Shown here: piece after piece, positions 8,499-17,593 of the stretch
How positions within the stretch are numbered: the first letter of the stretch is position 1
Layout: each line of letters begins with the position of its first letter
Assembly: GCA_965220055.1 (NCBI GenBank)
Contig: CBDCPE010000004.1
Coordinates: 3,844,001 to 3,908,000 of the forward strand
Source: Bin87 sp965220055
Lineage (GTDB): Bacteria > Chloroflexota > Dehalococcoidia > Lucifugimonadales > UBA3495
Direction: 5' to 3'
Length of the DNA: 64,000 bases
The notes under the pieces: generated by a model
Told to the model about the DNA's origin: nothing
Database searches by the model: none
What the model saw: the letters and a program-made list of their open reading frames with translations, nothing else
Program-made: the position numbers and the translations under genes

Positions 8499-9836
8499 AT
8501 GACAGCTGACACAACCGCCGCACGGGACTTTGTACTGCGGACCGCGCGGGAACACGACGTGAAGTTCATTCGCCTGTGGTTCACCGACATCCTGGGCAAG
8601 CTCAAGGGCTTCGCGATCACCGCCGACGACCTGGAGGACGCGCTGGACCGGGGCGTGGGGTTCGACGGCTCGGCCATTGACGGATTTGCCCGGCACCACG
8701 AGAGCGACATGCGGGCCTATCCCGATCCGGCCACCTTCACGCTGCTGCCCTGGCGTCCGCGCCAGAACGCCGTGGCCCGGATGTTCTGCGACATCAGGCA
8801 GCCCCGGGGCCAGACCTTCCCCGGCGACCCGCGCCAGGTCCTGAGGCGGAACCTGGACAGGGCGGCGGAGATGGGGTTCACCTATAACGTCGGGGCCGAG
8901 CTGGAATTCTTCTACCTGAAGAACGCCAGCGCTCCGGAGCTGCTGGACCACGACGGGTACTTTGACCAGCTTTCCAGCTACCCCGCCTCCGACCTGCGGC
9001 GGGAGACCGTGCTCAACCTCGCGGAGATGGGCATACCGGTGAAGTATTCCCACCACGAAGGCGCGCCCAGCCAGCACGAGATTGACCTGGAGTACACCGA
9101 CGCCCTCACCATGGCCGACAACCTGATGACGGCCAAGCTGGTGATCAAGGAGCTGGCACAGCTGCAGAACGTGTACGCCACGTTCATGCCGAAACCGATT
9201 TCGCGCGTCAATGGCTCGGGTCTGCATCTACACCAGTCCCTCTTCGCCGGCGAGGCCAACCGATTCTATGACGCGGACGACGAGCAGTACCTGTCGATGC
9301 TGGGCAAGCAGTTCATCGCGGGACTGATCGCCCACGCGCCGGAGATAACCCTGGTGACCAACCAGTGGGTGAACTCGTACAAGCGGCTCATCCCGGGTTA
9401 CGAGGCGCCGGTGTACGTCTCCTGGACCCACGTGAACCGTTCCGACCTGATTCGCGTACCCAGCTACGAGCGCGGGGAGGAAGCGTCCATCCGCATCGAG
9501 TACCGGTCTCCCGACCCGGCGTGCAACCCCTACCTGGCGTTCAGCGCCATGCTGGCCGCGGGGCTCAAGGGCATCGAGGAGCAGTACCAGGTTCCGGCTC
9601 CCGTGGTGGGCAACGTGCAGGAGATGTCGCCCCAGCGCCGGCAGTCCCTGGGGATCCGCACCCTGCCGTCCAGCCTGGGGGAGGCCATCAACCTGGCCGA
9701 GACCAGCGAACTGCTCTACGAGGCTCTCGGCGACCACGTGTTCAACAGCCTGATCGAGAACAAGAAGCTGGAGTGGGACGAATACCGGTCGGAGGTCACC
9801 GACTACGAGGTCTCCCGCTACCTCTCCACGCTGTAA
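8499..9836 (+). CDS. glnA: Glutamine synthetase, type I alpha-like
   Basis: The 445-residue enzyme makes glutamine from glutamate, ammonia and ATP. Family motifs seen in order are VGFDGSAIDGF (about residues 55-65), the metal-binding GAELEFFYLK (about 131), the NGSGLHLHQS segment (about 240) and RIEYRSPDPACNPYLAF (about 332). Length and the absence of the C-terminal NLYDLP adenylylation segment place it in the alpha type. An AAGGTGAGG lies before the ATG. It sits between the urea importer and urease, so its substrate ammonia is produced by the genes on its right. Confidence 0.93.
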   Translation: MTADTTAARDFVLRTAREHDVKFIRLWFTDILGKLKGFAITADDLEDALDRGVGFDGSAIDGFARHHESDMRAYPDPATFTLLPWRPRQNAVARMFCDIRQPRGQTFPGDPRQVLRRNLDRAAEMGFTYNVGAELEFFYLKNASAPELLDHDGYFDQLSSYPASDLRRETVLNLAEMGIPVKYSHHEGAPSQHEIDLEYTDALTMADNLMTAKLVIKELAQLQNVYATFMPKPISRVNGSGLHLHQSLFAGEANRFYDADDEQYLSMLGKQFIAGLIAHAPEITLVTNQWVNSYKRLIPGYEAPVYVSWTHVNRSDLIRVPSYERGEEASIRIEYRSPDPACNPYLAFSAMLAAGLKGIEEQYQVPAPVVGNVQEMSPQRRQSLGIRTLPSSLGEAINLAETSELLYEALGDHVFNSLIENKKLEWDEYRSEVTDYEVSRYLSTL

Positions 9837-9854
9837 GGCCGGAGGCAACCCGTT

Positions 9855-10157
9855 ATGATGCTGACCCCGCGCGAATCGGAGAAGCTGCTGATCTACGTCG
9901 CCGCCGACCTGGCCCGAAAACGCCAGGGTCGCGGGCTGAAGCTCAACGTTCCCGAATCGGTGGCCCTGATCACCGAGTCGATCCTGGAGGGAGCGCGGGA
10001 CGGCAGGACCGTCGCCGAGGTGATGGAACTGGGCCGCCAGGTCCTGCGCCGGGAGGAAGTGATGGAAGGGGTGCCGGAACTGGTTGACCTGGTACAGGTG
10101 GAAGCCACCTTCCCCGACGGCACCAAGCTGGTGTCCGTACACGACCCCATCGTGTAG
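9855..10157 (+). CDS. ureA: Urease subunit gamma
   Basis: The 100-residue protein is a full-length small urease subunit with the family opening LTPRESEKLLIYVAADLARK and the ending TFPDGTKLVSVHDPI. It is structural, part of the (ABC)3 apo-urease that UreDFG load with nickel. GGAGG at 9841 precedes a double ATG (9855/9858). It is the first gene of the urease block, 18 bp after glnA, so the two are probably co-transcribed. Confidence 0.95.
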   Translation: MMLTPRESEKLLIYVAADLARKRQGRGLKLNVPESVALITESILEGARDGRTVAEVMELGRQVLRREEVMEGVPELVDLVQVEATFPDGTKLVSVHDPIV

Positions 10158-10174
10158 ATGCAACCAGGACAGGC

Positions 10175-10579
10175 ATGAGCAACCCGAGCGAACACTATAT
10201 CATCGCGGACGAGCCGGTTGAGATCAACGCGGGCCGGCCGACGCGCACGTTGTCGGTCTGGAACACCGGTGACCGGGCCATCCAGGTGGGCTCCCATTTT
10301 CACTTCTTCGAGGTGAACCGGGCGTTGCGCTTCGACCGGGAGGCGGCCTTCGGGATGCGCCTGGACGTGCCGGCCGGCACCGCCGTGCGTTTCGAGCCGG
10401 GTGACCGGAAGGACGTGACGCTGGTGACCATCGGCGGCGCGCGGCGGGTGCGCGGGCTCAACGGCCTGACCGACGGCAGCCTGGACTCTCCCGTCGTCCG
10501 CGCCCAAGCCCGGGAAGCAATCGCCAGGCGGGGATTCCTGGATCAGACGCCGAAACCAACGGAAACCAACGAGGCATAA
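10175..10579 (+). CDS. ureB: Urease subunit beta
   Basis: The 134-residue beta subunit has the diagnostic VWNTGDRAIQVGSHFHFFEV segment (about residues 28-48) and GMRLDVPAGTAVRFEPGD (about 68-85). It has a non-conserved hydrophilic tail after about residue 105, longer than the ~105-residue minimum of the family. The gene lies 17 bp after ureA and 4 bp before ureC. Confidence 0.95.
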   Translation: MSNPSEHYIIADEPVEINAGRPTRTLSVWNTGDRAIQVGSHFHFFEVNRALRFDREAAFGMRLDVPAGTAVRFEPGDRKDVTLVTIGGARRVRGLNGLTDGSLDSPVVRAQAREAIARRGFLDQTPKPTETNEA

Positions 10580-10583
10580 AGAT

Positions 10584-12302
10584 ATGGCCCGAATCAGTCG
10601 CCGACAATACGTGGACCTGTACGGCCCGACGGTGGGAGACCGGTTCCGACTGGCCGATACAGCCCTGGTCTGCCAGGTCGAGCAGGATCTGCTCACCCAC
10701 GGCGACGAGCTGGTGTTCGGCGGGGGCAAGTCGACCCGGGACGGTATGGGGCAGGCGTCGGACGTAACCAACCGCAACGGCGCGCTGGACCTGGTCATCA
10801 CCAACGCCATCATCATGGACCCGATCCTGGGCATCGTTAAGGCGGACATCGGGGTGCGCCACGGGCGCATCGTCGCGGTGGGCAAATCCGGCAATCCGGG
10901 CGTGATGGATGGCGTGCATCCGGAAATGGTGGTAGGGCCGGGCACCGAGGTCATCGCCGGCGAGCACCTCATCGCCACCCCCGGCGGCGTGGACTCGCAC
11001 ATCCACATGATCGCGCCGCAGCAGGTGCACCACGCGCTGTCCAACGGCATCACCACGATGATCGGCGGCGGCACCGGGCCGGCCGACGGCACCAACGCCA
11101 CCACCTGCACGCCGGGCCCGTGGAACATCGCGCGGATGCTGGAGGCCGCCGAGCCGCTGCCCGTCAATTGGGGGCTGCTGGGCAAGGGCAACGCCAGCGA
11201 TCCGGCCCCTCTGGAGGAGCAGATACGTGCCGGCGCCAGCGGGCTCAAGCTGCACGAGGACTGGGGCACCACGCCGGCGGCCATCGACTGCTGTCTGGGC
11301 GTGGCCGACCGGTTCGATGTGCCGGTGGCGATCCATACTGACACGCTGAACGAGGCGGGATTTGTCGAGGACACCATCGCGGCCATCGGCGGGCGGGCGA
11401 TCCACACGTACCACACCGAGGGCGCCGGCGGCGGGCACGCGCCCGACATCATCCGCATCGCTTCGGAGTTGAACGTGCTGCCCTCGTCCACCAACCCCAC
11501 GCGGCCGTACACCGTGAACACGCTCACCGAGCACATGGACATGCTGATGGTGTGCCACCATCTCAGCCCCCGGGTGCCGGAGGACGTGGCCTTCGCCGAG
11601 AGCCGCATCCGGCCGGAGACGATGGCGGCGGAGGACGTGCTGCACGATCTGGGCGTCATCAGCATGTACGCCTCGGACTCGCAGGCCATGGGCCGGGTGG
11701 GCGAGAACTTCACCCGTCTATTCCAGACCGCCGACAAGATGCGGCAGTTCAAGGGCAAGCTGCCCGAGGACTCACCGGAGCACGATAACTTCCGCGTCCT
11801 GCGCTACCTGGCCAAGCTGACCATCAATCCGGCCATCACCCACGGCATATCGCACCTGGTGGGCTCGCTGGAGCCGGGGAAACTGGCGGACATCGTGCTG
11901 TGGCCGCTGGGCAGCTTCGGGGCCAAACCCAAGATGATAATCAAGGGCGGCATGATCTGCTGGGCCGTCATGGGGGATCCCAACGGTTCGATACCCACCG
12001 CCGAGCCGTCTTTCTACCGGCCAATGTTCGGCAGCATGGGCAAGGCGGTGGCCAGCACCTCGGTCACCTTCGTTTCCAGCGCGGCGTACGACGCTGGCGT
12101 CCACCGTGACCTGGGGCTGACCCGGCGGGTCGAGCCGGTGCGCGGGTGCCGCACCATCACCAAACGGCAGATGGTCCGCAATGATGCGATGCCCGTCATC
12201 GAAGTCGATCCGGACACCTATACGGTGAGGGTCGACGGCGAGATCGCCACGGTGCCGCCGGCAGAACGCCTCAGCCTGGCGCAACTGCATTTCCTGGTCT
12301 AA
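10584..12302 (+). CDS. ureC: Urease subunit alpha (catalytic)
   Basis: The 572-residue nickel amidohydrolase converts urea to ammonia and carbamate. All active-site residues are visible: nickel ligands H139 and H141 (DSHIH), the Lys to be carbamylated K222 (GLKLHEDWG), ligands H251 (AIHTDTLNE) and H277 (TYHTEGAGGGH), flap residues C324 and H325 (MVCHHL), and the ligand Asp near 365 (MYASDSQAMGR). Length equals the family norm. It overlaps nothing and starts 4 bp after ureB. Confidence 0.97.
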   Translation: MARISRRQYVDLYGPTVGDRFRLADTALVCQVEQDLLTHGDELVFGGGKSTRDGMGQASDVTNRNGALDLVITNAIIMDPILGIVKADIGVRHGRIVAVGKSGNPGVMDGVHPEMVVGPGTEVIAGEHLIATPGGVDSHIHMIAPQQVHHALSNGITTMIGGGTGPADGTNATTCTPGPWNIARMLEAAEPLPVNWGLLGKGNASDPAPLEEQIRAGASGLKLHEDWGTTPAAIDCCLGVADRFDVPVAIHTDTLNEAGFVEDTIAAIGGRAIHTYHTEGAGGGHAPDIIRIASELNVLPSSTNPTRPYTVNTLTEHMDMLMVCHHLSPRVPEDVAFAESRIRPETMAAEDVLHDLGVISMYASDSQAMGRVGENFTRLFQTADKMRQFKGKLPEDSPEHDNFRVLRYLAKLTINPAITHGISHLVGSLEPGKLADIVLWPLGSFGAKPKMIIKGGMICWAVMGDPNGSIPTAEPSFYRPMFGSMGKAVASTSVTFVSSAAYDAGVHRDLGLTRRVEPVRGCRTITKRQMVRNDAMPVIEVDPDTYTVRVDGEIATVPPAERLSLAQLHFLV

Positions 12303-12314
12303 AGGACGCGGACG

Positions 12315-13028
12315 ATGACGGGAGACGACGGCAGCGCGAGTTTTCTCGCCGCCCTGCAGCTTGCCGACTCTTTCTTTCCGTCGGGGGCATACGCTCACTC
12401 TCAGGGTCTGGAAGGGATGGTGACGAGAGGGTGGGTGAGGAACGCGGACGACCTGGGGAAATACCTGCACAACCTGCTGGTTTGGTCGATCCTGCCGTGC
12501 GATGGCGTCGCGTTGCTAAATGGCCATCTGGCCGCGCGGGACGGGGACCTGGCCACGCTGGCCGACATCGACCCGCACCTGCACGCGATGAAGCTTCCGG
12601 AGGAGCTGCGGCAGGCGTCCTGCCACGCCGGCCGACGCATCCTGGACGAAACGGCGCCGCTGGTCTGCGGACGGGCCGGGTCTGCCGTTCACGGCGAATT
12701 TCGGCAACTGGTGTTGCAGCGCAGCACACCGGGGACGGGGGCCGTCGCGTTGGGCGTGGCTTCCTACGCGGCGGGGATCCAGGCCGAAGCCGCCCTGCTG
12801 GTGTTCTGCCACAGCTTTGGCGTGGGCGTGCTGGGCGCGGCCCAACGGATGCTGCCGCTGACCCATTCCGAGGTTCAGCACATCCTTCATGCGCTGCATG
12901 GGCCCGTGGCCGGTTTGGCGCCGGAGCTGAAAGCGCGCCACTGGAGCGAGATGACTTCCTTCACGCCGCAGGCCGACATTGCGTCAATGTTGCACGAGCA
13001 CGACGACGTGCGCATGTTCGCCAGCTGA
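12315..13028 (+). CDS. ureF: Urease accessory protein UreF
   Basis: The 237-residue helical protein has the UreF opening LQLADSFFPSGAYAHSQGLE (residues 14-33) and a C-terminal region with LPLTHSEVQHIL. UreF binds UreD and UreG and gates the GTP-dependent delivery of nickel and CO2 to apo-urease. It sits 12 bp after ureC with an AGGA ribosome site. No ureE follows, so nickel loading here must run on UreF, UreG and UreD, or use a UreE encoded elsewhere. Confidence 0.92.
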   Translation: MTGDDGSASFLAALQLADSFFPSGAYAHSQGLEGMVTRGWVRNADDLGKYLHNLLVWSILPCDGVALLNGHLAARDGDLATLADIDPHLHAMKLPEELRQASCHAGRRILDETAPLVCGRAGSAVHGEFRQLVLQRSTPGTGAVALGVASYAAGIQAEAALLVFCHSFGVGVLGAAQRMLPLTHSEVQHILHALHGPVAGLAPELKARHWSEMTSFTPQADIASMLHEHDDVRMFAS

Positions 13029-13074
13029 TGCCAAACCGGTTGTCGCTGGCTGGCATTAAAACAGGAGCAGAACG

Positions 13075-13701
13075 ATGAATAGAGTTCCCCGAATAGGCGT
13101 CGGCGGCCCGGTAGGATCCGGCAAAACCACGCTGGTGGAAAGGTTGGTGCCGATGCTGATGCAGCGAGACCGGCATCCGGTGGTGATCACCAACGACATC
13201 TTCACCAGGGAAGACGCCGAACACGTCAAGCGCACCCTGGAGGGTGTATTCGACACCAACCGCATTCGCGGGGTCGCCACGGGAGCCTGCCCTCACACGG
13301 CGGTACGGGAAGACCCCAGCCTCAACCTGCTTGCCGCCGAGGAGCTGACCGAAGCATATCCCGACTCCGATATCGTCCTGATCGAAAGCGGCGGCGACAA
13401 CCTGACCCTCACCTTCAGCCCTGCCCTGGCGGACTACCAGATCTACGTGATCGACGTGGCCGCCGGCGACAAGATCCCCCGCAAGCGAGGGCAGGGCATC
13501 ACCCAAACCGACCTGCTGGTGGTGAACAAGACCGACCTGGCTCCATACGTGGGCGCGGACCTGAGCGTGATGCGCCGGGACCTCAACGTGGTTCGGGGTG
13601 AGCGTCCTTACGCGTTCACCAACTGCCGCACCGGCGAGGGGGTGGACGCGGTGCTGGACCACATTCTCGATGCAGTTGGCTACCCTGCAACCGCCTGCTG
13701 A
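13075..13701 (+). CDS. ureG: Urease accessory GTPase UreG
   Basis: The 208-residue SIMIBI GTPase has its P-loop at residues 11-19 (GPVGSGKTT), the nickel-binding CPH motif at 72-74, ESGGDNL as the switch region and NKTD as the guanine-specificity motif. It couples GTP hydrolysis to insertion of nickel into urease. AGGAG precedes the ATG. Its last 32 bp overlap the start of ureD. Confidence 0.95.
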   Translation: MNRVPRIGVGGPVGSGKTTLVERLVPMLMQRDRHPVVITNDIFTREDAEHVKRTLEGVFDTNRIRGVATGACPHTAVREDPSLNLLAAEELTEAYPDSDIVLIESGGDNLTLTFSPALADYQIYVIDVAAGDKIPRKRGQGITQTDLLVVNKTDLAPYVGADLSVMRRDLNVVRGERPYAFTNCRTGEGVDAVLDHILDAVGYPATAC

Positions 13702-14575
13702 AACCCGGCGTTCGACGGGGCATGGGCTGGCGGAACTGGTCCTGGAGCGACGGGCGGGACGTACCCGCCTCACCCGTTCTCGTACCAGGCCGCCCCTGAT
13801 CGTTCAGCAGGCGCTTTATCCCGACGAATCGATGCCGGACATGGCCTACGTTTTTCTGGCCAACCCCACCGGCGGTTTGTTGGATGGCGACTGCCAGGAG
13901 GTTAGGGTGGAAGTCGGTTGCGGGGCCAAAGCCCACATAACCACGCAGAGCGCGACCAAGATTTTCACGATGGATCAGTCCTCTGCCGAGCAGCGCGTTG
14001 AGCTCAACGTGGCCGCCGGCGGCTACCTGGAGTACTTGCCCGACCCGTTGATCCCATTCCGTAACGCCGCCCTGCAACAGGACATCGCCATCACCGTGGA
14101 GCCGGGAAGCGCACTGCTCTGGTGGGATGTGGTCACGCCCGGGCGGGTTGCCATGGGGGAATCCTTTCAGTATCGCAGGTTGAGCAATCGTCTCGCCGTC
14201 TATCGTGACAGCGGGCGTCCGGTTTATCGAGAAGCGTTCGACCTCGTGCCTGGAGAATCGGACCCGATCGGCGTTGGGTTGCTTGGGCCGGTTACGAACA
14301 ACGATCCCAGCGAGCACGACGGGCGGACGCTGGGCTCCATGCTGATACTCTGCAACGCCACCGACGCGCGCCGCATCCTGGAGTTGCTGCGCGCCATTCT
14401 AACCGACTGCGCAACGACTCAAGCCGGAATATCCATCCTGCCTGACGGCAACGGGTTGGGCGTGAAGGTGATCGGAGGGGATTGCGCGGCGGTCCAATCG
14501 GAATTGGATCGGGTTTGGCAGGTGGTTAGGCGGGAATTGCTGGGAGCCGCTCCGCTTCGCCTGCGGAAATACTGA
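13670..14575 (+). CDS. ureD: Urease accessory protein UreD
   Basis: The 301-residue UreD (UreH) protein is the scaffold that binds urease and receives nickel from UreG. Family stretches visible are FLANPTGGLLDGD, HITTQSATKIFTM, and YLEYLPDPLIPFRNA. I chose the ATG at 13670, inside the end of ureG; a start at 13598 is also open but would add 24 residues unlike UreD. The 32-bp overlap suggests coupled translation. It is the last gene of the urease block. Confidence 0.9.
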   Translation: MQLATLQPPAETRRSTGHGLAELVLERRAGRTRLTRSRTRPPLIVQQALYPDESMPDMAYVFLANPTGGLLDGDCQEVRVEVGCGAKAHITTQSATKIFTMDQSSAEQRVELNVAAGGYLEYLPDPLIPFRNAALQQDIAITVEPGSALLWWDVVTPGRVAMGESFQYRRLSNRLAVYRDSGRPVYREAFDLVPGESDPIGVGLLGPVTNNDPSEHDGRTLGSMLILCNATDARRILELLRAILTDCATTQAGISILPDGNGLGVKVIGGDCAAVQSELDRVWQVVRRELLGAAPLRLRKY

Positions 14576-14610
14576 CGGGGCTGCTTCCCGCTCCTCACGC
14601 GTACCCAGTT

Positions 14611-14656
14611 TGTCATTGCCAGCAAAGCGCGGAAACGTCGTTGGCGTAGCAATGGC
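14611..14656 (+). repeat. Degenerate dispersed repeat (GTCATTGCxAGC type), copy 1
   Basis: The stretch beginning GTTTGTCATTGCCAGCAAAG resembles the motif at 25207-25335 and, inverted, at 23168-23187. It lies just after the urease block. It looks like the end of a small non-coding mobile repeat, but the copy is decayed and the boundaries are approximate. Confidence 0.45.
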
Positions 14657-14842
14657 GGTTGTTTACGGTGATCCATGCCTCAATGAGATTGCCAAGTAAG
14701 GCTATCCGCCGTGTCCTGATGACAGTCTACGAATGCGGCTACGCGGGAGGTCCCGACTTGACGCTGGTGCAATACAGCGTTGCCGCCCGGCTCACCCACT
14801 GGTGAACGACGCGCCCACCCGCATATTGGCCGAACCTCCGGG

Positions 14843-15006
14843 CTACTCCAGTATCCAACTGGTGTAATCGGCCTCATCCTGATTCAGGAGGTTCAGGTTG
14901 CGGTCTCCAGCATATTGGCAGTCATCAGTGCCTCGTTGCGGTGACCAGTGGCGATGGCGAAGCAGTGACCGCCTTCAGCCCACTTGTCGTACTGCTCAAG
15001 ATCCAT
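14843..15006 (-). pseudogene. Small coupled open frame, apparently frameshifted
   Basis: An ATG at 15006 overlaps the stop of the GNAT gene by one base (TGATG) and opens a 37-codon frame beginning MDLEQYDKWAEGGHCFAIAT that ends at TGA 14893. In the neighbouring frame the sequence continues as NLNLLNQDEADYTSWILE to a TAG at 14843-14845. The two pieces together look like one ~55-residue protein with a one-base shift near 14898. I recognise no family. It could be a short real gene or a remnant of a longer one. Confidence 0.35.
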
Positions 15007-15923
15007 CACAATTTTCGCTCGTACCAGTGCAATTCACCGGTCTTGCGGAACCCGAACGATCGGTACAGTCGTATCGCCGGAGTGTTACTGCCGTCGACCT
15101 CAAGCCGCACGTAGTCCGCGCCCGCCGACAGCAAATATTGCATTCCGGCCGTCAGAATGGTCTTGCTCACGCCCCTGCCTCTGAACTCCGGCGCCAAGCC
15201 GATCGACCCGATCACCCCCTGCCTCCGACGGCCGTCCGACATCAGCAGGGTCCAGCAGTAACCCGCCAGTTGTTGTCCCTGAAACAGCAGTCTGATCCCG
15301 TCGTACGAGGTGTTGGCCATGAGGGCTCGATGGGCCGTTTGTTCCTCGGAAGAAGGGTAAAAGCCCCACGAGCCGGCAAACGCAGCGTTGTGCACTCTGG
15401 TCAATGCGGCCACGTCGTCTGTGCGAAGACCTCTAACCAGGTACGTGCCGGCAAGTTCAACATCGGCAATTCGCTGCCCTTCCCAGGTCATATCCCAATA
15501 GACTCGCGCAATCTCAAATCCTTCGCGCTCCAGATCCTCCGCTCGGTCGTAAGGTGGCCGCAGCGGGATGTGGGCTACCGGCGCCTCAACTTCTCGGGTT
15601 CGTTCCAAGCCTGCCCGAACCAGGGCACAGTAGACTTCTTCGACACCTTCTCCTGGGGACACATGGATATTCAGTACACACCGCCCGGCAACAGGTTCCG
15701 GAAAAACCAGGCAAAACCCGCGAAGCGCCGGCCGGCCGGCATCGTTCTCCTCGAACAGCAGTATGCAGTCCCTTTCCTGATCCCGGCCCGGCAACCTCAT
15801 GATGTCAGCGAAAACGCTGCGGTGCGCTGCGCTGTCTGCATCGCCCGAACCCGCAGGGAGAGGAACGACGAAATCCAGCAGCGCCGGCAGGTCGTTGTCG
15901 GTACAGTTGCGGATGGAGATCAT
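15006..15923 (-). CDS. GNAT-family acetyltransferase with tandem GNAT domains
   Basis: The 305-residue protein seems to hold two GNAT folds: a divergent N-terminal one (about 1-150) and a C-terminal one (about 155-305) with a good acetyl-CoA motif, IGLAPEFRGRGVSKTIL, followed by VDGSNTPAIRLYRSFGFR. The two-domain layout resembles mycothiol synthase and related enzymes. The presence of two MDMPI-type proteins (28268-30031), some of which use mycothiol, makes a thiol link conceivable but unproven. The start at 15923 was chosen because conserved sequence begins at MISIRNCTDND; the frame is open further upstream without homology. The substrate is unknown. Confidence 0.75.
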   Translation of the reverse strand: MISIRNCTDNDLPALLDFVVPLPAGSGDADSAAHRSVFADIMRLPGRDQERDCILLFEENDAGRPALRGFCLVFPEPVAGRCVLNIHVSPGEGVEEVYCALVRAGLERTREVEAPVAHIPLRPPYDRAEDLEREGFEIARVYWDMTWEGQRIADVELAGTYLVRGLRTDDVAALTRVHNAAFAGSWGFYPSSEEQTAHRALMANTSYDGIRLLFQGQQLAGYCWTLLMSDGRRRQGVIGSIGLAPEFRGRGVSKTILTAGMQYLLSAGADYVRLEVDGSNTPAIRLYRSFGFRKTGELHWYERKL

Positions 15924-16208
15924 GATACAAACTTTCCCAGATGGCTCAGGCGTCGGGCTGACTATTCTAGTGGTTGCGGTCGGGCGTGTCCGCAACGGAT
16001 CCGCCTGAATAACTTGACGCGCAGCTATTTGGCCTCTGGTCGTCGCGCAAAACACGACGGAGCCGCATGCTGGCCATGCCGATTTCCGAAGGTTTACTTT
16101 CTTTTTGGTGCCAGTTTTTGCGGTGTCCTGCTTATACAAACGCGAGCCTGTCTGGAACATCCGGCAAAGGAATCCCAATCGCTATTCAAAGGCCGTGAAA
16201 CTGTGTCG

Positions 16209-16505
16209 ATGATTCAGCACATCAACATCCGGATCAGCGATAAGGGACTCACCCGCGACCGGTATGAGCAGGCGCTGGGCGCGGAGTTTCTGGTCCGCGG
16301 GCCGGAACTCAATCAGGGGCAGCTGCAGTCACGCATCGGCAGCGGGAACATCCATCAGGACGAGGTTCTCTACTCCGCCGGACAGGAATCGGGACAGATG
16401 ACCGTCTTTGGTATCGACGGGGTTCCGCGCAAGTTAACTCGCCTGGCGACCCATCCGCTGGTCAACCGGCCGGGTTGGATTTCCATCACGGAACTGGCCG
16501 GATGA
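16209..16505 (+). CDS. Hypothetical protein, 98 residues
   Basis: The frame from the ATG at 16209 encodes a 98-residue soluble protein beginning MIQHINIRISDKGLTRDRYE. Codon third positions are strongly G/C like neighbouring genes, which supports real coding. No ribosome site is obvious and no family is recognised. It ends 10 bp from the stop of the convergent aldo/keto reductase gene. A much longer open frame in phase with it upstream is antisense to the GNAT gene and is not believed. Confidence 0.45.
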   Translation: MIQHINIRISDKGLTRDRYEQALGAEFLVRGPELNQGQLQSRIGSGNIHQDEVLYSAGQESGQMTVFGIDGVPRKLTRLATHPLVNRPGWISITELAG

Positions 16506-16515
16506 TAACCATTAG

Positions 16516-17469
16516 CTAACCGGCGAGTACCGTATCGAGGCGACTCTTGGCTTCTTCGACTACCTCGGACGGCAGCGGCCCCTTCTGCACCGCCGCTACG
16601 TTCTCGTGCAGATGCGCTGGACTGAGTGTGCCCACGATAGTAGTGTGGGCATCCGTGTTGGAGATGGTCGCGCGAAGCAGGAACTCGGTGGCCGTCATTC
16701 CGTCTAACAGATCGCCCAGTTCCGCTTTCTCCCAAAGGTCCCAAACCTGGGCGTTGCCGTGCCCTGCGCCCGGTTGACCGCGGGCTACTCCGCCACGGAT
16801 GACTATGCCCAGCCCCGCCGAGGCCGCTGCCGCAATCGCCTTGTCATGTTCCGGTTGCAGGATTGAATACGGAACCTGCAACACGTCGAACACGTCCATC
16901 GCTATATGGTCAAAGATGTTCGGCAAAATCGAGGAACAGCCCAGGTAACGGATCTTCCCCTGCCGCCGCAGGCCTTCCAGTGTCTCGACGGCTCCCTCCT
17001 GTTCCAGAACGTCCCTGGCCGGGCTGAAGTGGAACTGGACAATATCGAGATAGTCCGTTTTCATCCGCGTTAGGCTCTGGTGGCAGGCGTTGATTATGTT
17101 TTCCCTGGTGTAATCGTGGAAACGCGGCAAGGGAACGCCAAACCTGGTGCGCTCTTCGGGCCGGAACCCGGCATTATCCAGTGGGCAGCCGCATTTGCTG
17201 GCCAGGTAGAACTCGGACCGCCGATGTGAAATACAGTTGCCGATGTGTTCCTCGGCCTCGCCGTAGTCAACGGCGACGTCAATGTAATTGATGCCAGCAT
17301 CCAGGACGGCGTTGAGAATGGCGGGCGGCTGCTCCGGGGATAACGGACGACCCACCCCGGCAACCATGCCGCGTAATTCCAGAGCGCCGAAGCCCAGGGC
17401 GGTGACGCTCAGACCAGTGCGGCCCAAGGTTCGTGTGGGTAGGTCTGGCATAGTTGACGTTACCTGCAT
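16516..17469 (-). CDS. Aldo/keto reductase
   Basis: The 317-residue NAD(P)H-dependent oxidoreductase has the full AKR catalytic tetrad: Asp64 and Tyr69 in NYIDVAVDYG, Lys92 in YLASKCG and His147 in IVQFHF. The opening RTLGRTGLSVTALGFGALEL is typical of the family. Start choice is between 17469 and 17451 (MPDLPTRTLG); the second matches family length slightly better, with neither ribosome site strong. The substrate, some carbonyl compound, cannot be told. Confidence 0.87.
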   Translation of the reverse strand: MQVTSTMPDLPTRTLGRTGLSVTALGFGALELRGMVAGVGRPLSPEQPPAILNAVLDAGINYIDVAVDYGEAEEHIGNCISHRRSEFYLASKCGCPLDNAGFRPEERTRFGVPLPRFHDYTRENIINACHQSLTRMKTDYLDIVQFHFSPARDVLEQEGAVETLEGLRRQGKIRYLGCSSILPNIFDHIAMDVFDVLQVPYSILQPEHDKAIAAAASAGLGIVIRGGVARGQPGAGHGNAQVWDLWEKAELGDLLDGMTATEFLLRATISNTDAHTTIVGTLSPAHLHENVAAVQKGPLPSEVVEEAKSRLDTVLAG

Positions 17470-17593
17470 CCGATTATCATGTCCGTCGATGGTCTATGCT
17501 TGAGAAGCCCGACCGTTTTGCGAGAAGTTTCAAGCCATGTTCCGTAGCTTGTGTTAATATGCAGCCTGAAATTTCATCGAGAGAGGAAGGACC

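Noticed and set aside
9893..11758. 621-codon open frame on the minus strand across ureA-ureC
   Set aside because: Antisense to three unmistakable urease genes, with no recognisable product.
14898..16209. Long plus-strand frame leading into the 98-residue hypothetical gene
   Set aside because: It is antisense to the GNAT gene and has no family resemblance; only its last 98 codons look coding.
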